21,622 nucleotides of DNA from G039029935 sp039029935 (GCA_039029935.1 JBCCFC010000045.1:1-21622), one strand, 5' to 3'; positions 8,108-17,082 are shown, counted from the stretch's first letter. Notes: a model not told the origin generated them from the sequence alone. A program made the numbers and translations.

Positions 8108-9103
8108 ATGGAACGTGTGCTTGAACCTAGAGTTGACTCTTCTGTACTGGTCATGCCCTTAGAGAAAATGCGTGAGAAACCACCTGCAAAAGCAAGTCCA
8201 AAACGAACTCCTTCACGCCCAATCAAAAATTATGCAAAGAAACAAACACCTGAAGAGCGTTTGCGTCAATCTATCGCATGGGAACGTCCAGCATGGATAC
8301 CGGACCACATCACAGCCGATTGGGATACAGACCCGTATGCCTACCAGACAGAGGAGGAGTTAATGTCCGCCAGTTTTGTACATAACGATAGTTTGGGCGA
8401 CATGCGCAGCGAAATGAAGGGCATTGCCAAAGAACGTGGGTGGACCCTATATATGGATAACTTTCTGCTCTATCGGAACCAAGAAAATATTCGGGACAGG
8501 GTTGCGCCAGATTTGCTGGTTGTCCCCTATCGAGACAGAAAGAAATTGACGTCTTCCTATGATATGGAGACGCAGCCACTGCCTATGTGTGCGATTGAGA
8601 TTGTCTCACCCTCCAGTGAAACCAAAGATGAGCAAATCCACCAACTCTATGTGGAGTACCTCAAAATTCCGCTCTGTGTGGTCATTTGGCTGATCGATGA
8701 CGATGGTGATTATCTGGACAACCCATCCATTCGCGTTTGGTATAGAGATCAAAAAACGGGTCATGCAACCTCTGCAATACCTGACGAGGAGGGCAAGTAC
8801 TATTTGCCAGAACTTCAGTTATGGATTGGACTGAATGCCAAATCCGTCTATTTTGTCGATGAGGTGACAGGCGAAACACTAGCTGGCGTTGGAACAGAGC
8901 GACTTATGCGTCAAGCGGCAGAGCAACAAGCAAAACAAGAGGCACTGCACGCTGAGGCTGAACGCCAACAGCGTGAGGCTGCGCAAAAAAAGGCTGAACA
9001 AGAGACACTGCGCGCTGAGGCTGAACGCCAAGAGCGTAAGACGGCTGAAGATGAAAGCGAACGTTTGCGAGCCTTGCTTCAACAACATGGCATCGAGTAT
9101 TGA
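8108..9103 (+). CDS. Uma2-family (DUF820) PD-(D/E)XK-fold protein with coiled-coil tail
   Basis: 331 residues. Uma2 proteins share the restriction-endonuclease fold and are common in Cyanobacteria and Chloroflexota; their cellular role is poorly known. The motif 'VAPDLLVV' carries D135, and 'CAIEIVSPSSE' carries E164 with the family's E-x-x-S-P-S pattern. The usual Lys four residues before the conserved Tyr ('K..LY') appears here as 'IHQLY', so the catalytic Lys may be displaced or lost. The N-terminal 60 residues are basic and Pro-rich. The tail (about 270-331) is a Glu/Ala/Gln/Arg coiled coil that includes a duplicated 21-residue unit, ending 'LRALLQQHGIEY'. A GAGG site precedes the ATG by 10 nt. 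It stands alone, ahead of a hairpin terminator candidate. The family call is firm; nuclease activity is uncertain. Confidence 0.82.
   Translation: MERVLEPRVDSSVLVMPLEKMREKPPAKASPKRTPSRPIKNYAKKQTPEERLRQSIAWERPAWIPDHITADWDTDPYAYQTEEELMSASFVHNDSLGDMRSEMKGIAKERGWTLYMDNFLLYRNQENIRDRVAPDLLVVPYRDRKKLTSSYDMETQPLPMCAIEIVSPSSETKDEQIHQLYVEYLKIPLCVVIWLIDDDGDYLDNPSIRVWYRDQKTGHATSAIPDEEGKYYLPELQLWIGLNAKSVYFVDEVTGETLAGVGTERLMRQAAEQQAKQEALHAEAERQQREAAQKKAEQETLRAEAERQERKTAEDESERLRALLQQHGIEY
8939..9064. repeat. 63-bp tandem duplication within the Uma2 coiled-coil tail
   Basis: Two in-frame 63-bp units (8939-9001, 9002-9064) encode 21-residue repeats (three heptads). Each carries 'AEAERQ' and similar codons. 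The duplication lengthens the coiled coil without disturbing the frame. Confidence 0.75.
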
Positions 9104-9251
9104 TAGGAGGACAGAGCGAATTTATTAATTGAGCAGACTGAGGATTCTAATCAATTGAGCGATTCGGTGGACCAGCTATTGGATGTGGATACGCTGGGTG
9201 AAATAAGATTTGAAAGTGCATGATTTTTGGTCGCAATTGGCTATCGAAAGA

Positions 9252-9312
9252 AGCTGTTGGTGTACTCAGAATTAACGTGAAATTTGAGCGCGCCAACAGC
9301 TCCTTTTTATTT
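9252..9312 (+). terminator. Long hairpin followed by T-rich tract, candidate intrinsic terminator
   Basis: The two 22-nt arms (9252-9273 and 9280-9301) flank a 6-nt loop, AACGTG. The outer nine base pairs (AGCTGTTGG/CCAACAGCT) are perfect, and the rest pairs with two mismatches and a few G-U wobbles. CCTTTTTATTT follows at 9302-9312. It sits about 150 bp after the Uma2 stop and before uvrA, so it probably ends the Uma2 transcript. Confidence 0.65.
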
Positions 9313-9318
9313 AAGCAA

Positions 9319-9332
9319 TGAACATACGTGCG
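9319..9332 (+). promoter_or_regulatory. LexA/DinR-box-like site upstream of uvrA
   Basis: TGAACATACGTGCG matches the Gram-positive-type LexA consensus CGAACRNRYGTTYG at 12 of 14 positions; the first base and one base of the right half-site differ. It lies 140 bp before the uvrA ATG. uvrA is SOS-controlled in many bacteria, but whether this lineage uses this box is unknown. Confidence 0.35.
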
Positions 9333-9378
9333 TAGTTATCAATTGTATGATACACTTCTTTGTAAGACAATAATGGCT

Positions 9379-9434
9379 GGAAGATTAAGGAATATAACAA
9401 AGGTACTCACACCTTCCAACCTTCCTGATCTTCC
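9379..9434 (+). other. Imperfect inverted repeat in the uvrA leader
   Basis: GGAAGATTAAGGAA (9379-9392) can pair with TTCCTGATCTTCC (9422-9434), giving about 13 pairs with one bulged A and one G-U, around a 29-nt loop. It ends 38 nt before the uvrA start. It may be an RNA leader hairpin or chance in a purine/pyrimidine-rich stretch. Together with the terminator and LexA-like site it accounts for most of the 369-bp gap 9104-9472, where I see no gene. Confidence 0.3.
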
Positions 9435-9472
9435 TATTTCATTCCATAAATGACAAATAGGAATATGCTTCA

Positions 9473-12400
9473 ATGGCACTAGATAAACTCATTATACGCG
9501 GCGCACGCGAACACAATCTTAAAAATGTTGATGTCGATCTTCCACGCGACAAACTTGTGGTGATTACCGGATTGAGTGGCAGTGGGAAAAGTAGCCTTGC
9601 CTTTGACACGATTTATGCAGAGGGTCAGCGACGATATGTGGAGTCACTTTCTGCCTATGCACGCCAGTTCTTGGGACTGATGGAAAAGCCCGATGTAGAC
9701 CAGATTGAAGGGCTGAGTCCTGCGATTTCGATTGACCAGAAAGGGTCGGGGCGTAATCCTCGTTCGACGGTGGGAACCGTCACCGAAATCTATGATTATC
9801 TGCGTCTGCTCTATGCCCGCATTGGTCAACCGCATTGTCCTGAATGTGGTGAACCGATTTCGTTGCAGACGGCAACACAGATTGTTGACCGTATTATGGA
9901 GATGGATGAAGGGAGCCGTCTGATGATTTTGGCCCCTGTCATCAAGGACCGCAAGGGGCATCACAAGTCTGTGTTTGAGGATTTGCAGAAGCAGGGCTTT
10001 ATTCGTGTACGTGTCAATGGCGAAACCTACGAAGTGACCGATGTCCCTGATTTGGACCGCTATAAAAACCACTCGATTGAGGTGGTGGTTGATCGCGTGG
10101 TGGTACGACGTCAGACCGAGGTGGATGGTGAATTGGGAGGCACGGACCTGACACGATTAAGCGATTCGGTGGAAACTGCACTCAAGTTGGGTGAAGGTGT
10201 TCTGATTATCTCAGATGTCACGGACCGCGATGAGCCAGTGGAGCGGTCATACAGCGAGCATTTCTCCTGTGCCAACTGTGGTGCCAGCATCCCCGAAATC
10301 GAGCCGCGCACCTTTAGTTTTAACAGCCCACATGGGGCCTGCCATACCTGTAACGGCTTGGGTGTCCAGCAGGAATTTGACCCTGAGTTGATTGTTGAGG
10401 ATAACATCTCGTTGACGGAAGGGGCGGTGAAACCTTGGCGACGGCAAAGTGATTCTGAAAATGAAGGCTACCATCAACAACTCATGCGCAACATTAGCAA
10501 GGAATTTGCGATTCCGCTGGATGTGCCTTTTGGTGAACTAAGCCGCAAACAGCGTGACATTATTTTGCATGGCCCCAAAGGCAAAAACAAAAAGATGCGT
10601 ATGGAATATAAAACGGGTAAGGGTGATTTCTATCAATATGAGACCGAGTTCAACGGTGTCATCGCCAACCTGCGCAGACGCTATAAGGATACCCAAAGCG
10701 ACTACATTCGTGGCAAGCTCGAAGAATACATGAGCATCCGTACCTGCCCGACCTGTGATGGCAAACGACTACGCCCAGCGGCGTTGGCGGTCACGCTTGC
10801 GGGAAGAAGCATCAATGAAATCACAAATATGTCTGTTGATGACAGTATGCACTGGGTCAACGCGCTGCGGGGTGAGGCAGGTCCTTGGGCAACTGTACTG
10901 GACACATCACTCGATCCCCGTGCATTACCATCAGGCGCGTTGCCATCAGGCACATCATCGGGGGCAAACGCCAGCCAGAATGGTGCGAGCCCCAATGGGG
11001 TACATCCAACCGCCATCCAGCCCCCCAGTTTCGAGATGCCACAAAAATTGAGCGAGCGTGACCTACTCATCGGCGACCAAGTACTCAAGGAGATTGCCGC
11101 CCGTCTCGAATTCATGGTCAATGTCGGACTCGACTATCTCACACTCAACCGCTCTGCTGTCACGCTCTCCGGTGGTGAGTCACAGCGTATCCGCCTCGCC
11201 ACACAAATTGGTAGTCAACTGATGGGTGTCCTCTACATCCTTGACGAACCGAGCATCGGTCTCCATCAACGGGACAACGCCCGCCTCATCCACACGCTGC
11301 AAGGGATGCGTGATTTGGGCAATACAGTATTGGTAGTTGAGCATGATGAGGACACGATCCGCTCGGCAGATTGGGTGATCGATATGGGTCCTGGTGCGGG
11401 TGAGCATGGCGGTCATGTGGTCTGCTCTAAGCATAGCGATGAATTTATCCACGACGAAGAAAGTCTAACCGCACAGTATATGCGTGGTGAACGACGGATT
11501 GAGATTCCCAAAGAGCGCCGCGAGGGGAATGGTGAATATCTTCAGATTCGCGGTGCGACCGCCAACAACCTAGACAGTGTGGATGTGCGCTTCCCGCTTG
11601 GTAAGTTCATCGCGGTCACGGGCGTTAGCGGTAGTGGCAAATCCACATTGGTGGTGGATGTCCTTTACAAGAAATTAGCACAGTTGATGTATAATGCCAA
11701 GGCGCGTCCTGGCAGACATCGCTCGCTGGAAGGGATCGAACATCTCGACAAGGTGATTGAGATTGACCAGACAGCAATTGGACGCACGCCCCGTAGCAAC
11801 CCAGCCACCTATGTCGGTGTCTTCACCTCTATCCGTGAACTCTTTGCCAGCCTCACCGAAGCCAAGACTCGTGGCTACAAACCCGGTCGCTTTAGCTTCA
11901 ATGTCAAAGGCGGTCGCTGTGAAGCCTGTCAGGGGGATGGCATCATCCGCATCGAAATGCAGTTCCTCCCCGATGTCTACGTTCCCTGCGAAGAATGCAA
12001 GGGCAACCGCTATAACCGTGAAACGCTAGAGATCAGGTTTAATGGTAAGTCGATTTCTGACGTGCTCAACATGACGGTTGAAGAAGCGCAGGAATTCTTC
12101 AAGAACATTCCACGCATCCGCAACAAGATGGACACGCTAATGGCCGTCGGTCTGAGCTATATTCGTCTTGGTCAGCCCGCTACCACGCTCTCTGGCGGTG
12201 AGGCCCAACGCATCAAACTTAGCAAGGAGTTGAGTCGCCGCGACACGGGCAACACCTTCTACATTTTGGATGAACCGACGACGGGGCTCCATTTTGAAGA
12301 TGTGCGTAAATTGCTGGCCGTGCTGCATGAGCTAGTTGACAAAGGCAACACCGTCCTGGTCATTGAACACAATCTGGATGTCATCAAAAGCTGTGACTGG

Positions 12401-12550
12401 ATTATCGACATGGGACCAGAGGGCGGCAACAAAGGTGGCATGGTTGTGGCCGAGGGGACGCCGGATGATATTGCGGAGGTGGATCGCAGTTATACAGGAC
12501 GGTTCTTGAAGCCGATGTTGAATGAGGAGAATTACTTGGTGACGGCGTGA
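9473..12550 (+). CDS. uvrA: UvrABC system protein A (excinuclease ABC subunit A)
   Basis: 1025 residues. UvrA is the damage-sensing dimeric ABC ATPase of nucleotide excision repair and loads UvrB onto DNA. Both nucleotide-binding halves are complete. Walker A sequences are at 33-40 (GLSGSGKS) and 717-724 (GVSGSGKS). Signatures 'LSGGESQRIRLA' and 'LSGGEAQRIKLS' are each followed by a Walker B 'YILDEP..GLH'. Zinc modules are visible as 'CANCGAS...CHTCNG' and 'CEACQGDG...CEECKG'. Typical UvrA is about 940 residues. The excess is largely a Pro/Ser/Gly/Asn-rich low-complexity insertion at about 474-525 ('ALPSGALPSGTSSG'), between 'MSVDDSMHWV' and 'LIGDQVLKEI', just ahead of the first signature. 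The ATG at 9473 begins 'MALDKLIIRGAREHNLKN', the usual UvrA start, with AGGA 10 nt upstream. The next gene begins 30 bp downstream. Confidence 0.98.
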   Translation: MALDKLIIRGAREHNLKNVDVDLPRDKLVVITGLSGSGKSSLAFDTIYAEGQRRYVESLSAYARQFLGLMEKPDVDQIEGLSPAISIDQKGSGRNPRSTVGTVTEIYDYLRLLYARIGQPHCPECGEPISLQTATQIVDRIMEMDEGSRLMILAPVIKDRKGHHKSVFEDLQKQGFIRVRVNGETYEVTDVPDLDRYKNHSIEVVVDRVVVRRQTEVDGELGGTDLTRLSDSVETALKLGEGVLIISDVTDRDEPVERSYSEHFSCANCGASIPEIEPRTFSFNSPHGACHTCNGLGVQQEFDPELIVEDNISLTEGAVKPWRRQSDSENEGYHQQLMRNISKEFAIPLDVPFGELSRKQRDIILHGPKGKNKKMRMEYKTGKGDFYQYETEFNGVIANLRRRYKDTQSDYIRGKLEEYMSIRTCPTCDGKRLRPAALAVTLAGRSINEITNMSVDDSMHWVNALRGEAGPWATVLDTSLDPRALPSGALPSGTSSGANASQNGASPNGVHPTAIQPPSFEMPQKLSERDLLIGDQVLKEIAARLEFMVNVGLDYLTLNRSAVTLSGGESQRIRLATQIGSQLMGVLYILDEPSIGLHQRDNARLIHTLQGMRDLGNTVLVVEHDEDTIRSADWVIDMGPGAGEHGGHVVCSKHSDEFIHDEESLTAQYMRGERRIEIPKERREGNGEYLQIRGATANNLDSVDVRFPLGKFIAVTGVSGSGKSTLVVDVLYKKLAQLMYNAKARPGRHRSLEGIEHLDKVIEIDQTAIGRTPRSNPATYVGVFTSIRELFASLTEAKTRGYKPGRFSFNVKGGRCEACQGDGIIRIEMQFLPDVYVPCEECKGNRYNRETLEIRFNGKSISDVLNMTVEEAQEFFKNIPRIRNKMDTLMAVGLSYIRLGQPATTLSGGEAQRIKLSKELSRRDTGNTFYILDEPTTGLHFEDVRKLLAVLHELVDKGNTVLVIEHNLDVIKSCDWIIDMGPEGGNKGGMVVAEGTPDDIAEVDRSYTGRFLKPMLNEENYLVTA

Positions 12551-12580
12551 GTGATAGTCTAATGCAAGACGGAGACACAG

Positions 12581-14371
12581 ATGCTCAAATTTCCATATGG
12601 TAGATTTAATTTTTACAATATTATCACCGAAAACGAACTGTATATCGACCGTACAGACCGTATTCCTATGCTAGAAGATGCTGCAACCAGTTTGCTGTTT
12701 CTACGACCGCGTCGTTTTGGCAAGAGTTTGCTTGTCTCTGTCTTAGAGAACTACTACGATATCGCCAAAGAAAATGAGTTTGATCGCCTTTTTGGGCGGT
12801 TGGCGATTGGACAAAACCCCACAGGTAGGCAGAATCAATACCTGATTCTGCATTTGGACTTTTCGATGATTCCCCCCAAACCTACCTATGAGCTACAGGT
12901 ACAAGAGATAACAAGCTATGTGAATACTACACTCAAGGCGTTTGCCAGACGCTATAAAGACTACTTACCAGACAAGATCGAGGTTAATCCCAACAGCGCA
13001 ACTTCATCATTGATATCTACACTCAGTGCGGTTGAAGAAGGCGGCCAGAAGGTATATCTGGCGATTGACGAGTATGATAATTTTGCCAATGAAGTCTTGA
13101 TGGGGGGCAATCCAGATAGTCAAGAACGGTATGAAGCATTGGTCTTTGGGGAAGGGGATTTTAAGGGGTTGTTCAAGACTGTCAAAGGGTTGATGGCAGG
13201 GGCGGCACTAGAACGAGTCTTTATTACGGGTGTTTCGCCTGTGGTTCTCCATGATGTGTCAAGCGGATACAATATCGCCACCAACATCTACCATTATGAA
13301 GAATTCAACGATTTGTGTGGCTTTACCGAGAATGAAGTGGCCAGCTTACTCAGGCAAGTTGCGGACGCTCGCAATATGTCTGATAGACAATATGAAGACG
13401 CCCTTGACACCATGCGTACTTATTACAACGGTTCACTCTTTAGTGATGAAGGCGGCGATCATATTTACAATCCAACATCCACTTTCTATTTTCTGAGATA
13501 TTTACAGCGACGTGGACATTATCCGCGCAATCTGTTGGACAGCAACCTCGCACCTGACCATGAGAAAATTGCCTATGCCTCACGCTTACCCAAAGGCGAC
13601 AAAACGATTGTCGAAATTATGGATGATGTCAATTTGCCTTCTGTTGTGAAATTGGAAGACCGCTTTGGCATCAAACAAATGCTGGCACAAAATCACAGCA
13701 ACAAATTTACACTTTCATTGTTAACCTATCTGGGGGTCCTCACGCATGATGGCGGCTTTAGTGCCGGTGGTGAAATGTTGCTGCGCATTCCAAATTTATT
13801 GGTCCGACACCTATATGCACTGCGGCTACGTGAAATGCTAATTCCGGATGTAACCGAACGTGATGAGACCGAAGCTAAGGCAAAGCTGTTATATGGGCAG
13901 GGGCAAATGAAGCCTCTTGCCGACTTTATCGAATCAACCATTTTTAAAATCTTTGATAATCGCGATTACATTACCGCTAATGAATTAACTGTGAAGACAG
14001 CATTCCTATCACTCATCTTTGATGACACATTTTATATGATTGATTCAGAACTGCCCGTTGTCAGAGGATATGCCGACCTCGCCATGATTCTACGACCGGA
14101 GATGCGCCAGTATCAGTTAGTAGATATTTTACTGGAATTCAAGTTTATCAAATTAGGCGATCATGGTTTAAACGAAAAGACAGCCAAAGAGAAAACACAC
14201 GATGAATTGAAAGCCATGAAAACTGTAAAGAAGCAGCTTACAGAGGCATGTCAACAAGCAAAACGATATAGCACATCATTGAAGACAAAATATGGCACCG
14301 TGCTAAAACTTCGTACATTTGCAGTGGTAGCAGTTGGTTTTGAGAAGCTAATTTGGGAGGAAGTGAAGTAA
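12581..14371 (+). CDS. AAA-ATPase_like/PD-(D/E)XK nuclease fusion protein (PF09820 + PDDEXK_9 type)
   Basis: 596 residues, a typical length for this multi-copy bacterial family of unknown role. The N-terminus 'FPYGRFNFYNIITENELYIDRT' region and the family's P-loop 'RPRRFGKS' (42-49, K48) identify the AAA-ATPase_like domain. Walker B is 'YLAIDEYDNF' (D163, E164). The C-terminal domain carries a PD-(D/E)XK-like site: D499 ('GYADLAMIL') followed by E519-F-K521 ('ILLEFKFI'). All key residues are intact, so ATPase and nuclease activities are plausible but undemonstrated. A GGAG site lies 6 nt before the ATG, and the start is 30 bp after the uvrA stop. The membrane subtilase gene follows after 14 bp, suggesting cotranscription. 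No signal peptide or membrane segment, hence cytoplasmic. Homologues are often annotated simply as 'ATP-binding protein' or 'AAA family ATPase'. Confidence 0.88.
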   Translation: MLKFPYGRFNFYNIITENELYIDRTDRIPMLEDAATSLLFLRPRRFGKSLLVSVLENYYDIAKENEFDRLFGRLAIGQNPTGRQNQYLILHLDFSMIPPKPTYELQVQEITSYVNTTLKAFARRYKDYLPDKIEVNPNSATSSLISTLSAVEEGGQKVYLAIDEYDNFANEVLMGGNPDSQERYEALVFGEGDFKGLFKTVKGLMAGAALERVFITGVSPVVLHDVSSGYNIATNIYHYEEFNDLCGFTENEVASLLRQVADARNMSDRQYEDALDTMRTYYNGSLFSDEGGDHIYNPTSTFYFLRYLQRRGHYPRNLLDSNLAPDHEKIAYASRLPKGDKTIVEIMDDVNLPSVVKLEDRFGIKQMLAQNHSNKFTLSLLTYLGVLTHDGGFSAGGEMLLRIPNLLVRHLYALRLREMLIPDVTERDETEAKAKLLYGQGQMKPLADFIESTIFKIFDNRDYITANELTVKTAFLSLIFDDTFYMIDSELPVVRGYADLAMILRPEMRQYQLVDILLEFKFIKLGDHGLNEKTAKEKTHDELKAMKTVKKQLTEACQQAKRYSTSLKTKYGTVLKLRTFAVVAVGFEKLIWEEVK

Positions 14372-14385
14372 CACACAAGTCAACG

Positions 14386-17046
14386 ATGAATAGAGAAAAC
14401 CAACCAAAATACAATCACAGAGGACAGCACTATCGGTTACTGGATCAAAACCGACCAGAAGATGTCTCTAATTATGGATTTATGCTGCCCTCTGACAAAA
14501 TAGATATAATCGTTCCACCCACTGCCAAACGCCCAAAGGGGTTATGGTGGCGACGGTTTATTATCTCCCTATACTTTCTCTGGATACTTCTCATCTCTTG
14601 GGTAGCACAGCTAGCTGGCTGGGGTGGGGCGATAACGGGATTTGAGCCACCGATACTCAATTTTCCCGTACTATCATCGCTGGCACAGGCAACACTGATT
14701 ATCGTCCCCTTATTCCCAGCCGTATTTCTATGGAAAATGCCGCGCTATCGTGCAATGACCAGACTGTGGTTGATAGCGGCTCTATACCTAATGTTGCTAG
14801 CGCTGACACGGCTCTTTGTACCTACACAAAGTCAATTCCTACTAATTGCACAAATTCAATTGACGGTCCTATTTGGTCTGTTCATCTCACCATTCAACAG
14901 AGGAAAAAATAAGAAAGCGGATGACGAGACAGATGAACCAGATGAAGATGCATCCAAAACGGGTGTTGCCCTCCCGCTGGCAATGGGTGCAACCGCGCTA
15001 TTAACCCTTCCCTGGCTGCTCATTGGGGCCGTTGGTTCCATCCTCGATATTGCCCTATCGCTGCTTTTGGGGTTATCCGTGGGGTGGGTTGCCCGTGTAG
15101 CGATTGAACGATTCTGGCTATCATCTCTTGCCAGTGACACACGGGGGCCGGGTCGTGACATCTATACAGGTGGATTTGTCATCGGCACAGCCCTGCTTGT
15201 TATGGCTAGTGGGCTGAGTATGAATGGTGTGCAATTGCTGTTAATGTTCATCCTCTCTGCATCGGGTTGGCTGCTGATGGGGATTGCCAGCAGCGGAATT
15301 CAGTCTGCTTCACCGGAATGGCCGGGGTTACCGATTGTCAAAAGCCATATCGCCAATAGCAAGACCATTGGCTGGGCTGTAACCGTACTGTCTGCCACTG
15401 TCCTGATCTTTACAGATACAGATGGTGCGATTTTACAAGCCCTTGATACGTTGCTCACACATTACGGGACAGCCATTGGTGTCATGGTATTCTTGGCGTT
15501 GTTCATTGGCATCCTGCTGATGCTGCGCCCCCGTACAGCGACTCATGCCAAAGGTGGTTCATTTGCGCTGAGTGGTGCGCTTGCCCTTTGGGTTATTGCG
15601 ATTCTTGTCTACATTACCTATGGGCAGAGTGGCTTGTATGGTGACAGGCTCTTTGTCGTGCTACACAAACAGGCAGATGTGTCAGCAGCAACAACAATGG
15701 ACGATTATGATGAGCGTCGCCAGTTTGTCTATAACACACTCGTGAACCATGCCAACAGTACACAATCGCCACTCCGCAACACGTTGGAGGGTCTGAACAT
15801 TGACTATACACCCTATTATTTGGTCAATGCCATTGAAATCGACGGTGGCTTTTTGACCTATTTGTGGCTGCTGACACGCAACGACGTCGCACGTATCATG
15901 CCCAGCCCCAGACTGAAGCCACTCTTTCTATCTGAGCCAGCAACCAGTGGTGAGGCAATCTTGGAGGAGGACGGGCCAGCATGGAACCTAACCAATATTG
16001 GGGCTGACCGTGTGTGGACGCAATTCGATGTACGCGGTGAGGACATTGTGATTGGGCAGTCGGATTCCGGTGTACAATTTGACCATCCTGAGCTATTGGA
16101 CAGTTATCGTGGCGCAATTGAAAATGGCGTCGACAACCCAACGCACGATTATCACTGGCTAGACCCTTGGCATGACAGCGTTGAGCCGACAGATATAGGT
16201 GGTCATGGCACACACACGCTGGGGTCAGTGCTAGGTAACGCTGTCGGTGTTGCGCCTGATGCACAGTGGATTGGCTGCGCCAACTTAGCCCGCAATCTGG
16301 GCAACCCAGCACTCTATCTCGACTGTATGCAATTTATGTTGGCTCCCTATCCACAAGCAGGCAACCCCCTTGAGGATGGAGATCCAACCCGTTCCGCCCA
16401 TGTCCTTAACAACTCATGGGGCTGTCCTGAAGAATTTGAGGGCTGTGATCCGGAGTCACTCCGTCCAGCGGTGGCGGCACTACGGGCAGCGGGCATCTTT
16501 GTGGTTGCCTCCGCTGGCAACAGTGGACCAACGTGTAGCTCAGTCGATGATGCCATCGCTATGTATGATGAAGCCTTCTCGGTGGGAGCCGTGACCGAGA
16601 TGAATGATTTGGCCGTTTTTAGTAGCGTTGGTCCTGTTGCAGTCGATGGCAGTAATCGTGTCAAACCAGATATCCTTGCGCCTGGAGCGGATGTCCTCTC
16701 TGCCTACCCCAACAGCACCTATGAATCTAACAGTGGCACGTCAATGGCGGGGCCTCATGTTGCGGGTGTGGTCGCCTTGCTGTGGTCTGCCAACCCCGCG
16801 CTGCTTGGTGACATTGATGCGACTGAGCGGATTCTGCAACTCTCCACAACACCGTTTACAGGTTCGGTTGATATGATGATTCCCGAAGAAATGGTGGAGT
16901 TCTTGGGTGATGACGTGGTAATTGATGCACCGCCAGAAAATGCCTGTATTCAGAATACTAATTTGAGCAGAGTCCCCAATAATATTGCTGGGTTTGGGAT
17001 TGTGAATGCATTTCGCGCGGTGCAACTAGCCCTAGCCGAAGAATAG
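14386..17046 (+). CDS. Membrane-embedded subtilisin-like (S8) protease with about 11 N-terminal transmembrane segments
   Basis: 886 residues. Residues 1-57 are hydrophilic. About 11 hydrophobic segments lie between 58 and 414 (first 'FIISLYFLWILLIS', last 'ALALWVIAILVYI'). Basic loops ('KMPRYR', 'NRGKNKK', 'RPR') alternate as the positive-inside rule predicts, giving N-in and C-out. Residues about 425-520 resemble an I9-like inhibitory propeptide. The S8 domain follows with a complete catalytic set: D560 ('SDSGVQFDHPE'), H607 ('GGHGTHT'), oxyanion N712 ('SAGNSGP') and S786 ('SGTSMAGPHVAG'). Several Cys in the catalytic domain suit an exported fold. The ATG at 14386 is 14 bp after the preceding stop; a TTG at 14353 would overlap that gene. 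Neither has a convincing ribosome site, so the start is uncertain. The second ATPase-nuclease gene follows after 36 bp. Predicted role: cleaving extracellular or surface proteins at the membrane, perhaps regulated by the membrane domain. Confidence 0.9.
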   Translation: MNRENQPKYNHRGQHYRLLDQNRPEDVSNYGFMLPSDKIDIIVPPTAKRPKGLWWRRFIISLYFLWILLISWVAQLAGWGGAITGFEPPILNFPVLSSLAQATLIIVPLFPAVFLWKMPRYRAMTRLWLIAALYLMLLALTRLFVPTQSQFLLIAQIQLTVLFGLFISPFNRGKNKKADDETDEPDEDASKTGVALPLAMGATALLTLPWLLIGAVGSILDIALSLLLGLSVGWVARVAIERFWLSSLASDTRGPGRDIYTGGFVIGTALLVMASGLSMNGVQLLLMFILSASGWLLMGIASSGIQSASPEWPGLPIVKSHIANSKTIGWAVTVLSATVLIFTDTDGAILQALDTLLTHYGTAIGVMVFLALFIGILLMLRPRTATHAKGGSFALSGALALWVIAILVYITYGQSGLYGDRLFVVLHKQADVSAATTMDDYDERRQFVYNTLVNHANSTQSPLRNTLEGLNIDYTPYYLVNAIEIDGGFLTYLWLLTRNDVARIMPSPRLKPLFLSEPATSGEAILEEDGPAWNLTNIGADRVWTQFDVRGEDIVIGQSDSGVQFDHPELLDSYRGAIENGVDNPTHDYHWLDPWHDSVEPTDIGGHGTHTLGSVLGNAVGVAPDAQWIGCANLARNLGNPALYLDCMQFMLAPYPQAGNPLEDGDPTRSAHVLNNSWGCPEEFEGCDPESLRPAVAALRAAGIFVVASAGNSGPTCSSVDDAIAMYDEAFSVGAVTEMNDLAVFSSVGPVAVDGSNRVKPDILAPGADVLSAYPNSTYESNSGTSMAGPHVAGVVALLWSANPALLGDIDATERILQLSTTPFTGSVDMMIPEEMVEFLGDDVVIDAPPENACIQNTNLSRVPNNIAGFGIVNAFRAVQLALAEE

Positions 17047-17082
17047 AGTTTGTTAGATTGGTGGCGAGAAAGGATAAAAACA

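Noticed and set aside
9104..9223. Open frame continuing in the Uma2 frame after TGA-TAG (38 codons, '...QLSDSVDQLLDVDTLGEIRFESA')
   Set aside because: No ATG or GTG start near a ribosome site, no recognisable family, and a length expected by chance; readthrough of two adjacent stops is unlikely.
14353..14385. TTG 14353 as start of the subtilase, and TTG 17050 for the second ATPase-nuclease
   Set aside because: Both lack a ribosome site and add residues not seen in the families; downstream ATGs at 14386 and 17083 are preferred.
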